The notes under the pieces were generated by a model. The model was not told the DNA's origin, did no database searches, and saw nothing but the letters and a program-made list of their open reading frames with translations. A program made the translations under genes and the position numbers. This document shows positions 7,985-16,157 of a DNA stretch of 64,000 nucleotides, piece after piece (within the stretch, counting starts at the first letter, position 1; the number at the start of each line of letters is the position of its first letter). Origin of the DNA: Paraburkholderia acidipaludis NBRC 101816 (lineage in GTDB: Bacteria; Pseudomonadota; Gammaproteobacteria; Burkholderiales; Burkholderiaceae). The stretch spans positions 1 to 64,000 of the forward strand of contig NZ_BAXZ01000035.1 of the NCBI RefSeq assembly GCF_000684975.1, written 5' to 3'.

Positions 7985-10156
7985 TTAGCGCAAGTCGAAG
8001 CGGTCGAGGTTCATCACCTTGACCCAGGCCGCCACGAAGTCGTTGACGAACTTCGCCTTGCCGTCGGCGCTCGCATAGACCTCGGCGAGTGCGCGCAGGA
8101 TGGCGTTCGAGCCGAACACCAGGTCCACGCGGGTGCCGGTCCACTTCGGCTGACCCGTCTTGCGGTCGTAGCCTTCGTAGATGTCGCCGGCCGCCTTCCA
8201 CTCCGTGCCCATGTCGAGCAGGTTCACGAAGAAGTCGTTGGTGAGCGCGCCCGGCGTGCGGGTGAAGACGCCGTGCGCGCTGCCGTCCGCGTTGATGTTG
8301 ATGGCGCGCAGGCCGCCGATCAGCGCCGTGAGCTCGGGCGCGGTCAGCGTCAGCAACTGGGCCTTGTCGATCAGCAGGGCTTCGGCCGGCACGGCGTACT
8401 TGCCCTTGAGATAGTTGCGGAAACCGTCCGCAATGGGCTCGAGCGCTTCGAACGAGGGCACGTCGGTCTGCTCGGCCGCGGCGTCCACGCGGCCCGGCGC
8501 GAACGGCACGGTCACATCGACACCGGCGGCCTGCGCGGCCATTTCAATGCCCACGCTGCCGGCCAGCACGATCACGTCGGCGAGCGATGCCTTGCCGGAC
8601 GCCTTCTGGATGGCCTCCAGCCTGGCGAGCGTAGCCGCGACCGGCTTGTTGACTTCCCAGTCGTTCTGCGGGGCGAGGCGGATGCGGGCGCCGTTGGCGC
8701 CGCCGCGCTTGTCGGAGCCGCGGAAGGTCGAGGCCGAGGCCCAGGCCACGGCCACCAGCTCGGAGGCCGAGAGGCCGGAAGCGCCGATCGCGTCCTTGAG
8801 CGCGGCAATATCCGACGCGCTGGGCGCGTGCGTCGCCTTGGGCAGCGGATCTTGCCAGATCAGGTTTTCTGCCGGCACTTCCGGGCCGAGGTAGCGAGCC
8901 TTCGGTCCCATGTCGCGGTGGGTCAGCTTGAACCAGGCGCGCGCGAAGGCTTCGGCGAATGCCTGCGGCTGCTCGAGAAAACGGCGCGAAATCTTTTCGT
9001 AGGCCGGATCGACGCGCAGCGACAAGTCGGTCGTCAGCATGGTGGGCTTGCGCCTGGGCGCATCGGGGCTCGGCCCGGGAATCACGGCTTCGGCGTCCTT
9101 GGCGACCCACTGGATCGCGCCGGCCGGGCTCTTCTCCTGGACCCATTCGTAATTGAACAGATTCTCGAAGAAGTAGTTGCTCCACTGTGCGGGCGTCTGG
9201 GTCCAGGTGACTTCAAGGCCGCTGCCGATGGCGTCGACACCCTTGCCGGACTTGTAGCTGCTGAACCAGCCGAGACCCTGCGCTTCGAGCGGGGCGGCTT
9301 CGACGGGGGCGCCCACGTGGCTCGCCGCGCCGGCGCCGTGCGTCTTGCCGAAGGTATGGCCGCCGGCAATCAGCGCGACCGTTTCTTCATCGTCCATCGC
9401 CATGCGGGCGAAGGTCTCGCGAATGTCGCGCGCGGCGGAAAGCGGGTCGCCGTTGCCGTCCGGGCCTTCCGGGTTCACGTAGATGAGGCCCATCTGCACG
9501 GCGCCCAGCGGATTCTCGAGATCGCGGTCGCCGGAGTAGCGGCTGTTGGGCTGGGTGCTGGCGGCAAGCCATTCCTTTTCGGCGCCCCAGTAGACGTCGT
9601 TGTCCGGCTCCCAGCTGTCTTCGCGGCCGCCGGCGAAGCCGAACGTGCGAAAACCCATGGTTTCGAGCGCAACATTGCCGGTCAGGATCATCAGATCGGC
9701 CCAGGAAATCTGCTGGCCGTATTTCTGCTTGATCGGCCACAGCAGGCGGCGCGATTTGTCGATGTTGACGTTGTCGGGCCACGAGTTCAGCGGGGCGAAG
9801 CGCTGCTGTCCGCGGCCCGCGCCGCCGCGGCCGTCACCGGTGCGGTAGGTGCCGGCGGCATGCCAGGCCATGCGGATGAACTGAGGGCCATAGTGGCCGA
9901 AGTCGGCCGGCCACCAGTCCTGGGAGTCGGTCATCAGCTTGCGCAGATCGGCCTTGAGCGCCTCGTAGTCAAGCTTGCTGAAAGCTTCGCGATAGTTGAA
10001 CTTGTTGCCGAGCGGGTCCGACTTTTCGGAGTGCTGGCTCAGGAGATCGACACGCAACTGGTTGGGCCACCAGTCCCGATTGGTCGTGCCGCCGCCGCTG
10101 GTATGGGTGGCGGGCGTAGTTTGGCCGGAGAACGGGCACTTGGGTTCGGATGACAT
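7985..10156 (-). CDS. katG: Catalase-peroxidase KatG
   Basis: A 723-residue bifunctional haem catalase-peroxidase with two tandem peroxidase domains. Distal-pocket residues Arg95, Trp98 and His99 are in IRMAWHAAG. The Trp98-Tyr226-Met252 crosslink needed for catalase activity can be placed (YVNPEGPDG, RMAMDD), and proximal His267 is in GGHTFGKTHG. The start MSSEPKCPFSG matches the family and a GAGAG motif precedes it; the open frame continues about 120 codons upstream without homology and through the inverted repeat, so that extension is rejected. It protects against H2O2. No oxyR lies next to it; a divergent CrgA-like LysR gene does. Confidence 0.97.
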   Translation of the reverse strand: MSSEPKCPFSGQTTPATHTSGGGTTNRDWWPNQLRVDLLSQHSEKSDPLGNKFNYREAFSKLDYEALKADLRKLMTDSQDWWPADFGHYGPQFIRMAWHAAGTYRTGDGRGGAGRGQQRFAPLNSWPDNVNIDKSRRLLWPIKQKYGQQISWADLMILTGNVALETMGFRTFGFAGGREDSWEPDNDVYWGAEKEWLAASTQPNSRYSGDRDLENPLGAVQMGLIYVNPEGPDGNGDPLSAARDIRETFARMAMDDEETVALIAGGHTFGKTHGAGAASHVGAPVEAAPLEAQGLGWFSSYKSGKGVDAIGSGLEVTWTQTPAQWSNYFFENLFNYEWVQEKSPAGAIQWVAKDAEAVIPGPSPDAPRRKPTMLTTDLSLRVDPAYEKISRRFLEQPQAFAEAFARAWFKLTHRDMGPKARYLGPEVPAENLIWQDPLPKATHAPSASDIAALKDAIGASGLSASELVAVAWASASTFRGSDKRGGANGARIRLAPQNDWEVNKPVAATLARLEAIQKASGKASLADVIVLAGSVGIEMAAQAAGVDVTVPFAPGRVDAAAEQTDVPSFEALEPIADGFRNYLKGKYAVPAEALLIDKAQLLTLTAPELTALIGGLRAININADGSAHGVFTRTPGALTNDFFVNLLDMGTEWKAAGDIYEGYDRKTGQPKWTGTRVDLVFGSNAILRALAEVYASADGKAKFVNDFVAAWVKVMNLDRFDLR

Positions 10157-10253
10157 GACTCTCTCGCAGGATCGTGGTTGGTTACATCGATACACCCGCA
10201 GTGCATCAAACCTGCGGGCGGGGAGAACAGGCAGCCCATGGTATGGGAACGCG

Positions 10254-10285
10254 GTCATTGGGGAAAATTGATTTTCTCCAATGAC
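10254..10285. promoter_or_regulatory. 15-bp inverted repeat upstream of katG
   Basis: GTCATTGGGGAAAAT (10254-10268) and ATTTTCTCCAATGAC (10271-10285) are complementary at 14 of 15 positions around a 2-bp centre. The element sits 98 bp upstream of the katG start codon in the 362-bp divergent region 10157-10518. It does not match the OxyR four-box pattern or a Fur box. It may be a repressor or LysR operator for katG, for the divergent LysR gene, or for both. I see no other feature in this intergenic stretch. Confidence 0.65.
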
Positions 10286-10518
10286 GGAATACCGAAAACC
10301 TATTACGCCGTCGTTGCAGCGGAACAAGCGTAGCACCGCGATGATCGGCATGCGCTGTGGCGCACACCGGCGGATCGGCGACTCTAAATTTTCCTTAATC
10401 TCGCGAGGCCGCCAGCTTAAAGCACCGGGCCGTGATCGAAGGCGATAATCGCTGCCAGCCTCCGTATTCGCCCCGCGTTGCGCAGGCAACGCCCTTTCTT
10501 TCGCCACGGCCACCTACC

Positions 10519-11499
10519 ATGGACCAGCTACGAGCCATGCGCGTGTTCACGCGCGTCGTCGACGTGGGCAGTTTCACGCTCGCGAGCCAGCAGCTTGGCA
10601 TGTCTTGCGCGGCGGTCACGCGCAGCGTCGGCATGCTCGAGGCGCGCCTGAACATGCGGCTTCTGAACCGCTCGACGCGCAAGCTCTCCTTGACCGATGC
10701 GGGACGCCTCTATCTGGATGGCTGCCGCGTGGTAATCGAGAAGCTCGAAGAAGTGGAGTCGGATCTCGTGCGCGCCACGCGCGATCCGGGTGGACTGTTG
10801 CGCATTGCCGCGCCCTCGCTGTTCGCGAACGGCGGGCTCACGCCGCTCCTCGGCGCCTACCGCGAGGAGAATCCGCGAGTGAGTTTCGACGTGACGGTCT
10901 ACGACACGCAGATCGACCTGATAGAAGGGGGATTCGACGTGTGCTTCGCAACGGACCGGCAACAGGTCAACGCAACGCTGGTCTGCCGCAAGCTCACACC
11001 GGTGAAAGAGATCGTGGTGGCGGCGCCGGCCTATCTCGGGCGGCGCGGCGTGCCGCGTGCGCCGGCCGATCTGGCGGCGCACGAACTGCTGTCGGTCGCC
11101 AATAGCCCGCGCACGTGGGAGTTCAGCGACGCGCGACACTCGCAGCGCATCAGCGTCCACGGTCCGCTCACGGCAAGCAGCCACGCCACCGTGCACGCCG
11201 CGGCGCTCGCGGGGCTGGGTATTGCGTTACTGCCGCAGCCGCTCGTTGCCGACGACATCGCGCGCGGCAGCCTGCAGGCTGTGCTCGGCCGCTACGACGT
11301 GGATGGCGGCATGCGCAACATCTCGATCGTCTATCCGGGGCGCCGGTATCTGACCATGAAGGTGCGCAGCTTTATCGACTTCGCCATCGAGCAGTTCCGC
11401 GGCGATTCTCGCGACGGCCTGGCGATGCCGCCATCGCGCAGCCGCGTGGCGCAGGGCTCGCAGGAACCGGTCACTGCGCTGACGCTGCCCCGAGGATGA
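10519..11499 (+). CDS. LysR-family transcriptional regulator (CrgA-like)
   Basis: A 326-residue LTTR. The N-terminus MDQLRAMRVFTRVVDVGSF and the HTH with SCAAVTRSVGMLEARLNMRLLNRSTRKLSLTD are typical of the CrgA/AaeR-like branch; the effector domain (about 90-295) includes the usual GIALLPQPLV segment. ATG 10519 is chosen because it gives this canonical N-terminus; the open frame extends 29 codons upstream without family resemblance. It is divergent from katG and shares its 362-bp control region, which makes katG a candidate target, though CrgA-type proteins more often control oxidoreductase or efflux genes. Confidence 0.9.
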   Translation: MDQLRAMRVFTRVVDVGSFTLASQQLGMSCAAVTRSVGMLEARLNMRLLNRSTRKLSLTDAGRLYLDGCRVVIEKLEEVESDLVRATRDPGGLLRIAAPSLFANGGLTPLLGAYREENPRVSFDVTVYDTQIDLIEGGFDVCFATDRQQVNATLVCRKLTPVKEIVVAAPAYLGRRGVPRAPADLAAHELLSVANSPRTWEFSDARHSQRISVHGPLTASSHATVHAAALAGLGIALLPQPLVADDIARGSLQAVLGRYDVDGGMRNISIVYPGRRYLTMKVRSFIDFAIEQFRGDSRDGLAMPPSRSRVAQGSQEPVTALTLPRG

Positions 11500-11761
11500 A
11501 AGCCCCGTTCGTACCGAACGACCGGTGAAAAAAGCGGGTTTCCGTTCCCACAAGGGCGCAAGCTGTCGTTTTCCCCATGACAAAACTACCAGGCGAGACC
11601 GTGCAATTCGCTCTGTTCTTTGCGGGGCTTTGCCTGCATGATAGCCGGCGCAGCGTCGTGCAGCGGCCCTGCTCACGCAGGAAAGCAGAGATTGATGCAG
11701 GTGCCGTCACCCAGGATCGCATTGCTGCCGGGGCGGCCTGCAAAACAGCAGGGATACGCGA

Positions 11762-13291
11762 ATGGATTCCGCTTCCAGCAGGCCGCAGGTCGACCGGCGG
11801 CAGTTGCAGCAGATCGTGGCCGGACTCACCGAGGGCATCGTGCTGGCCGACCCCGACGGCTCGATCGTCTGGGCTAACGAAACGGCTTTGTCGATTCACG
11901 GCGTCGATACGCTCGCGGATTTCGGCGACGATGCCGCCGGCTTCCAGAAACGCTTTTCGCTGAAATACCGCAATAACCACGCGTTGCTGCCCGAGCAATA
12001 TCCGCTTGCGCGCGTGCTCGCGGGCGAAGTGTTCCATGACGTGATTGTCGAGGTGACGAAACCCGGAGACGACGCGTTTCGCCATGTCCATCAGATCCGC
12101 AGCCTCGTGCTGACCGACGCCGCCGACGAACCGCAGTCGCTGGTGCTCGTGATCCAGGACGTGACGGAGCGGTTCACGGCCGAAGAGCGCTTTGAACGAA
12201 CCTTCAACGCCAATCCCGCGCCTGCCGTGATCTGCCGGTTGTCCGACCTCCGTTACGTGAAGGTCAATCAGGGCTTCCTCGAGATGACCGGCTATGCGCG
12301 CGACGAAGTGGTCGGGGGCTCGGCCTACGAGTTCGATGTGCTCGGCGGTTCGGACAGGCGAGACCAGGCCATCGGCTGCCTGAACGAAGGCCGCACGATC
12401 CCGCAGATGGAAAGCGTGCTGCGCATCGCGGAGGGCGGCAGCAAGTTCGTGATCGTGGCGGGCCAGCCGATCGAGGTGGGCGACGAGAACTGCATGCTCT
12501 TCACCTTCATGGATCTCGAGCCGAGGCGCAAAGTCGAAGCGGCGCTGCGGCAGACGGAAGAGCGCTTTTCGAAGGCTTTTCGTCTCGCGCCCGTGCCGAT
12601 GACCGTCGGCTCGCTGGACGACATGCTGTTTCTCGACGTCAACGACGCCTTCGTTGCGGTGACGGGCTACCAGGCGGAAGAAGTGATCGCGCGGAATCCC
12701 GCGTCGCTGGGATTGTGGGCGGACGGCGCGGTTTTCGAGCGGTTCCGGCAAGACGTCGAGTCGGCCGGCAGCGTGCGCAATGTCGAGATGAAACTGTGCA
12801 CGAAGAGCGGAGATACGCTCGACTGTCTTGTTTCCGCCGAGACGGTAACGATCCATGAGCGGCGCTGCGTGTTGTGCGTGTTCCAGGATATTACGGAGCG
12901 CAAACGTTCGGAAGGGGAATTGATCGCGGCGATCGAGACGGTGATGCAGGATACGTCGTGGTTCAGCCGGACCGTGATCGAAAAGCTGGCGGAGATCCGC
13001 CATCCCGCGCGCGCGGGCCAGGCGGGCGCGGCGCTCGCCGACCTGAGCCCGCGCGAGCGCGAGGTCCTCGTTCTGATGTGCGAGGGCAGCGACGATTCGA
13101 AAATCGCGGAAGCGCTGCATTTGTCGCGTAACACGGTGCGCAACTACGTCGCCGCCATTTACAGCAAGATCGGCGTCAACCGCCGCTCGGCGGCCATCAT
13201 CTGGGCGCGCGACCGCGGAATCGACCGCGATCGCCACGCCGGAACATCGCCGCGGCCGCGTCATGTTCAACGCGGCCGCTCGAAGGGGTAA
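11762..13291 (+). CDS. Multi-PAS LuxR-type transcriptional regulator
   Basis: A 509-residue cytoplasmic protein. Three PAS-like domains (about residues 12-135, 145-265 and 270-395, each ending in a DVTERF, LEPRRK or DITERKR linker) are followed by a LuxR/GerE HTH near 430-490 (LSPREREVLVLMCEG, SRNTVRNYVAAIYSKIG). There is no receiver domain, so sensing and DNA binding are in one chain. AGGGATA precedes the ATG. A paralogue with the same linker (DTxWFSxxVIEKLA) and HTH lies on the opposite strand 1.3 kb away, with a CsbD protein and a histidine kinase between them. Signal and targets are unknown; a redox or general stress role is plausible. Confidence 0.85.
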   Translation: MDSASSRPQVDRRQLQQIVAGLTEGIVLADPDGSIVWANETALSIHGVDTLADFGDDAAGFQKRFSLKYRNNHALLPEQYPLARVLAGEVFHDVIVEVTKPGDDAFRHVHQIRSLVLTDAADEPQSLVLVIQDVTERFTAEERFERTFNANPAPAVICRLSDLRYVKVNQGFLEMTGYARDEVVGGSAYEFDVLGGSDRRDQAIGCLNEGRTIPQMESVLRIAEGGSKFVIVAGQPIEVGDENCMLFTFMDLEPRRKVEAALRQTEERFSKAFRLAPVPMTVGSLDDMLFLDVNDAFVAVTGYQAEEVIARNPASLGLWADGAVFERFRQDVESAGSVRNVEMKLCTKSGDTLDCLVSAETVTIHERRCVLCVFQDITERKRSEGELIAAIETVMQDTSWFSRTVIEKLAEIRHPARAGQAGAALADLSPREREVLVLMCEGSDDSKIAEALHLSRNTVRNYVAAIYSKIGVNRRSAAIIWARDRGIDRDRHAGTSPRPRHVQRGRSKG

Positions 13292-13347
13292 GCAGAGGGC
13301 CCTGCTGGCGACGATGCTTCGATGCCGCGGCGCCGGGCACGATAACG

Positions 13348-13536
13348 TTAGTCTTCCTTCTCAAGCTTGTCGCGAACCTTGTCCTTGGCCTCGCCGATGT
13401 TGCGCTGGACCGTGCCCGTCGCTTTCTCGACCTTGCCTTCCAGTTCGGTTTCCCGATTACCCGTGATCTTGCCGGTCGCTTCCTTGATCGAGCCTTTGAT
13501 CTCCTTCGCTGCGCCCTTGATCCGGTCGTTGTCCAT
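13348..13536 (-). CDS. CsbD-family stress response protein
   Basis: A 62-residue, highly charged CsbD protein (IKGAAKEIKGSIKEATGKITG, followed by a second similar repeat ending AKDKVRDKLEK). Family members are small, abundant, general-stress-induced proteins of unknown biochemical function. The start MDNDRIKG is fixed by family alignment and a GGAGA six bases upstream; the longer frame has no support. It is convergent with the PAS-LuxR regulator and divergent from the HisKA_2 kinase. Confidence 0.9.
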   Translation of the reverse strand: MDNDRIKGAAKEIKGSIKEATGKITGNRETELEGKVEKATGTVQRNIGEAKDKVRDKLEKED

Positions 13537-13889
13537 GATTGCTCTCCAGTCGATGAGGGGAATGTCCCTTGCCGAAACGGCGGTGACGGAATCAATGTAG
13601 CGAAGCGGCACGCTTTGCAACAGAGCCGGACGTACCGGGCAACCCGGTATCGTTGTCACGGAGCGGGCGGAAGGTCAGGGCGCGGGTCCGGGTCGTTGCC
13701 CGACGCTCGCGTCGTGGAGAATCCGGCGGCGCAGATCGGTATGGCTGAACCAGGTGGACCGGTACGCCGGCATCTGTTCAGTGCAGGAGGGCGGCGATAC
13801 AGTGGCCGCATCCGGTGGCGAAGCCGCCGAATGGCGCTGTGTCACGCTGATCGCCCGCTCGGCAGCGGGCCTCCTTCTTTCCTTTCGCC
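13537..13889. other. Divergent intergenic region, csbD-like/kinase
   Basis: These 353 bases separate the start codons of the CsbD gene (leftward) and the histidine kinase gene (rightward) and must hold both promoters. I see no convincing open reading frame, palindrome or RNA gene in it. Confidence 0.5.
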
Positions 13890-14543
13890 ATGAAACCATT
13901 TTCTGCTCAGAATCCGGATTCCGGGGACGCCGCGCAACGGGAGATACCGTCGGTGCAGGCGCTTCAGATACGGGAATTGCACCATCGCATGCGCAACAGC
14001 CTGCATCTGATCGCCTGCGCGTTGCAGCTCCAGTCACGCCAGTCCGGCAATGCCGAAACGCGGTACGCGCTCGATGCCGCCGCCCGCCGCATCGGCAGCG
14101 TCGCCCGGATTCACGAGCATCTTTATGGCAGCGGCCTGCGCGGCGGCGAGCCCGCGAGGGATTACCTGGCCAGCCTGCTGCGCGATCTGCGCGGCGCGTT
14201 GCTGGACCCCGGCAGCACGAGAACGTTGCGTCTCGCCGCCGGCGAAGCGTTCATGCTCGACCGCGAAACGCTCATGTCGCTCGGCTCCATCGTGGCCGAA
14301 CTGGTGACTAACGCGGTCAAATACAGCTCCGGCGACGTCGACGTGACATTGGCGTGGCGCACAGGGCAGGTGGAAGTCGTCGTGGAAGACGAAGGAAGCG
14401 GATTTCCCGCGGGTTTCGATCCCGCGCACGATGCCGGTTTCGGCCTTCGGCTCGTGCATCATCTGTGTACGGCGTCGAGAGGAACCCTGGAGATCGGCAC
14501 GAATGCGGGACATGGCAGGGTCAAGGCGGCGCTGTTTCGGTAG
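13890..14543 (+). CDS. HisKA_2-type sensor histidine kinase, soluble
   Basis: A 217-residue kinase core without a sensor or membrane domain. The dimerisation/phosphoacceptor helix has the HisKA_2/HWE signature RELHHRMRNSLHLI, with His31/His32 as the candidate phosphorylated residue. The HATPase_c part shows an N-box (AELVTNAVKYS), a G1 box (VEDEGSGFP) and a G2 box (FGLRLVHHL). Such kinases often feed the general stress response in alphaproteobacteria; here it lies between two PAS-LuxR proteins and CsbD, neither regulator having a receiver domain. Its phospho-partner is therefore elsewhere or unconventional. Confidence 0.85.
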   Translation: MKPFSAQNPDSGDAAQREIPSVQALQIRELHHRMRNSLHLIACALQLQSRQSGNAETRYALDAAARRIGSVARIHEHLYGSGLRGGEPARDYLASLLRDLRGALLDPGSTRTLRLAAGEAFMLDRETLMSLGSIVAELVTNAVKYSSGDVDVTLAWRTGQVEVVVEDEGSGFPAGFDPAHDAGFGLRLVHHLCTASRGTLEIGTNAGHGRVKAALFR

Positions 14544-14566
14544 GCGCGGCCCGCTCTACCCGCGAT

Positions 14567-14599
14567 GCGCACGCCGCGGTCATCGACGGCGGCGTGCGC
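14567..14599. terminator. Hairpin between convergent kinase and PAS-LuxR genes
   Basis: GCGCACGCCGC (14567-14577) and GCGGCGTGCGC (14589-14599) form a perfect 11-bp stem. It starts 24 bp after the kinase stop and overlaps the last codons of the opposing gene. No T-run follows on the plus strand, so its strength as a terminator is uncertain. Confidence 0.45.
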
Positions 14600-15755
14600 G
14601 CTCCTTAGGTAATTCGTACTCCAATACACCGCGGGTTCGCGCCCAGACTATCGCGCCGGCTCGCCGGTGGATGCCGATCTTCGTGTATATCCGCGATACG
14701 TGATTGCGGACGGTATTGCGTGACAGCCCGAGCGCGCCGGAAATTTCCTCGTCGGTTTGCCCCTCGCACATCAGGCCCAGCACCTCGAGCTCGCGCGACG
14801 TAAGATCGGACAGTTCCGCGTCCGGACCGCTCACGCGGCGCGGTTGCCGCAGTCGGGCCAGCTTCTCGATGACCGCCTGGCTGAACCAGTTCGTGTCCTT
14901 CATGACGCTCTCGATTGCCTCCATGAGCTCGGCTTCGGAACGCTTGCGCTCCGACACGTCCTGAAACACGGCGAGAACGCATTGCCGGGCGTCGACGGTC
15001 GCGGTCTCGACCGACAGGAGACACTCCCTGTGAGCGCCTTCGCGAGTGCGGAGCCGGATCTCCATTGTCCTGAGACTACGGGATTTGCGAAGCGTCATCG
15101 CGATGTGGCGGCAGGTGCGCTCGTCGAGCAACCGGACTTCCGACGCCCCGCGCCCTCGGAGTTCGTCATAGGCGTAACCCGTCGCGGCGACGAATGCGTC
15201 GTTGACGTCGATGATCGTGAAGTCGGCGAACGCAGCGATGACCATGGGCGTCGGGGTCATCAGGAATGCTTTGCGAAAGGGCGCATCGTCATCGTGTCGC
15301 GCGAGTTCACGTTCGCGAACGGGGGCGAGGCGCGCAGCAGAGTGCTTGCTGGAGATCGGCAGGCCGCCCTCGTGTTCGGCCTCATCCGGCTTGCGCCGGG
15401 ATATGTCGCGCATGACGAGGACGATGCCCGATGCGCCGCCCTCGCTCTGCGCCTTGCGCGCGTTGATTTCCATCCACGCGTAGCTTCCGTCCTTTCTGCG
15501 CATGCGAACTTTCGTCGGCACGGGATCGACGCCCTCGCGCATGAGCCGCTCGTGGGCGGCGGCAACCGTGGGCAAATCTTCGTGAAAGACAAAGGCGTTC
15601 GGGCCTTTTCCGACCATCTCCTCAGGTTTCCAGCCGAGAACCCGCTCGCACGACGGCGATGCGTAGTGCATCACGAGGTCGAATCCTACGCGGCAAACCA
15701 CGTCGGCGCTGTTTTCCGCCAGAAACCGGAAATCTTCTTTCTGGCTTCGCATCAT
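14580..15755 (-). CDS. PAS-LuxR transcriptional regulator, paralogue of the 11762-13291 gene
   Basis: A 391-residue protein with two PAS domains (about residues 5-125 and 155-275; linkers MRDISRRKP and FQDVSERKR) and a C-terminal LuxR HTH (LTSRELEVLGLMCEG, SRNTVRNHVSRIYTKIG). From the second PAS to the end it parallels the PAS-LuxR protein at 11762-13291, including DTNWFSQAVIEKLARLRQP against DTSWFSRTVIEKLAEIRHP, so the two arose by duplication. The first of two adjacent ATGs (15753-15755) follows GGGAGGGCGA. A region lacking PAS similarity near residues 130-150 may be a linker. Confidence 0.84.
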   Translation of the reverse strand: MMRSQKEDFRFLAENSADVVCRVGFDLVMHYASPSCERVLGWKPEEMVGKGPNAFVFHEDLPTVAAAHERLMREGVDPVPTKVRMRRKDGSYAWMEINARKAQSEGGASGIVLVMRDISRRKPDEAEHEGGLPISSKHSAARLAPVRERELARHDDDAPFRKAFLMTPTPMVIAAFADFTIIDVNDAFVAATGYAYDELRGRGASEVRLLDERTCRHIAMTLRKSRSLRTMEIRLRTREGAHRECLLSVETATVDARQCVLAVFQDVSERKRSEAELMEAIESVMKDTNWFSQAVIEKLARLRQPRRVSGPDAELSDLTSRELEVLGLMCEGQTDEEISGALGLSRNTVRNHVSRIYTKIGIHRRAGAIVWARTRGVLEYELPKERARRRR

Positions 15756-16157
15756 TCGCCCTCCCGGCAGGTTTCGGACGGTATTTTCTGATGAATACGG
15801 CGCGCGCCCCGGTGTCATGCCTGGTTTTCGTCGTGCCGGATCCTCAGCGGATTTGCCGGAGAGTATTGATTTTTCTATTGATTCCGGAAATGAACTGGCG
15901 ATTCATGTTGTCAAGTGATCGTATCAATACCTTGTGCAAAAGAAAGTCAAATATTGTCATGTGCGGTTGGGGCGATTCCATCCAGTTATCAAGATGAAAA
16001 TTTGTCACTTCTTTCAAAAGTGAAGCTGGGTTGAAACTCGATCTGGTCGGCGTTCCTCTGTGCCGGCGATGTGCTGCCCAAAAGCAGTCTTTCTACGAAG
16101 CGAAGGCGCCGGCGCAGTCCGGCCCGCTTCGTTCACACCGTCCCGCGGAGATCCACC
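15756..16157. other. AT-richer intergenic region between divergent genes
   Basis: This 402-base stretch between the PAS-LuxR start and the MHS transporter start is clearly lower in GC than its flanks, especially 15850-16025. It holds a short inverted repeat CACTT/AAGTG at 16006-16010 and 16018-16022 and must contain two divergent promoters. I see no gene in it. Confidence 0.5.

Noticed and set aside
8273..10153. 626-codon plus-strand open frame opposite katG
   Set aside because: The katG frame on the other strand is an unambiguous full-length enzyme; the antisense product is low-complexity.
10157..10513. Upstream in-frame extension of katG by about 120 codons
   Set aside because: It lacks family similarity, crosses the inverted repeat, and the MSSEPKCPFSG start has its own ribosome site.
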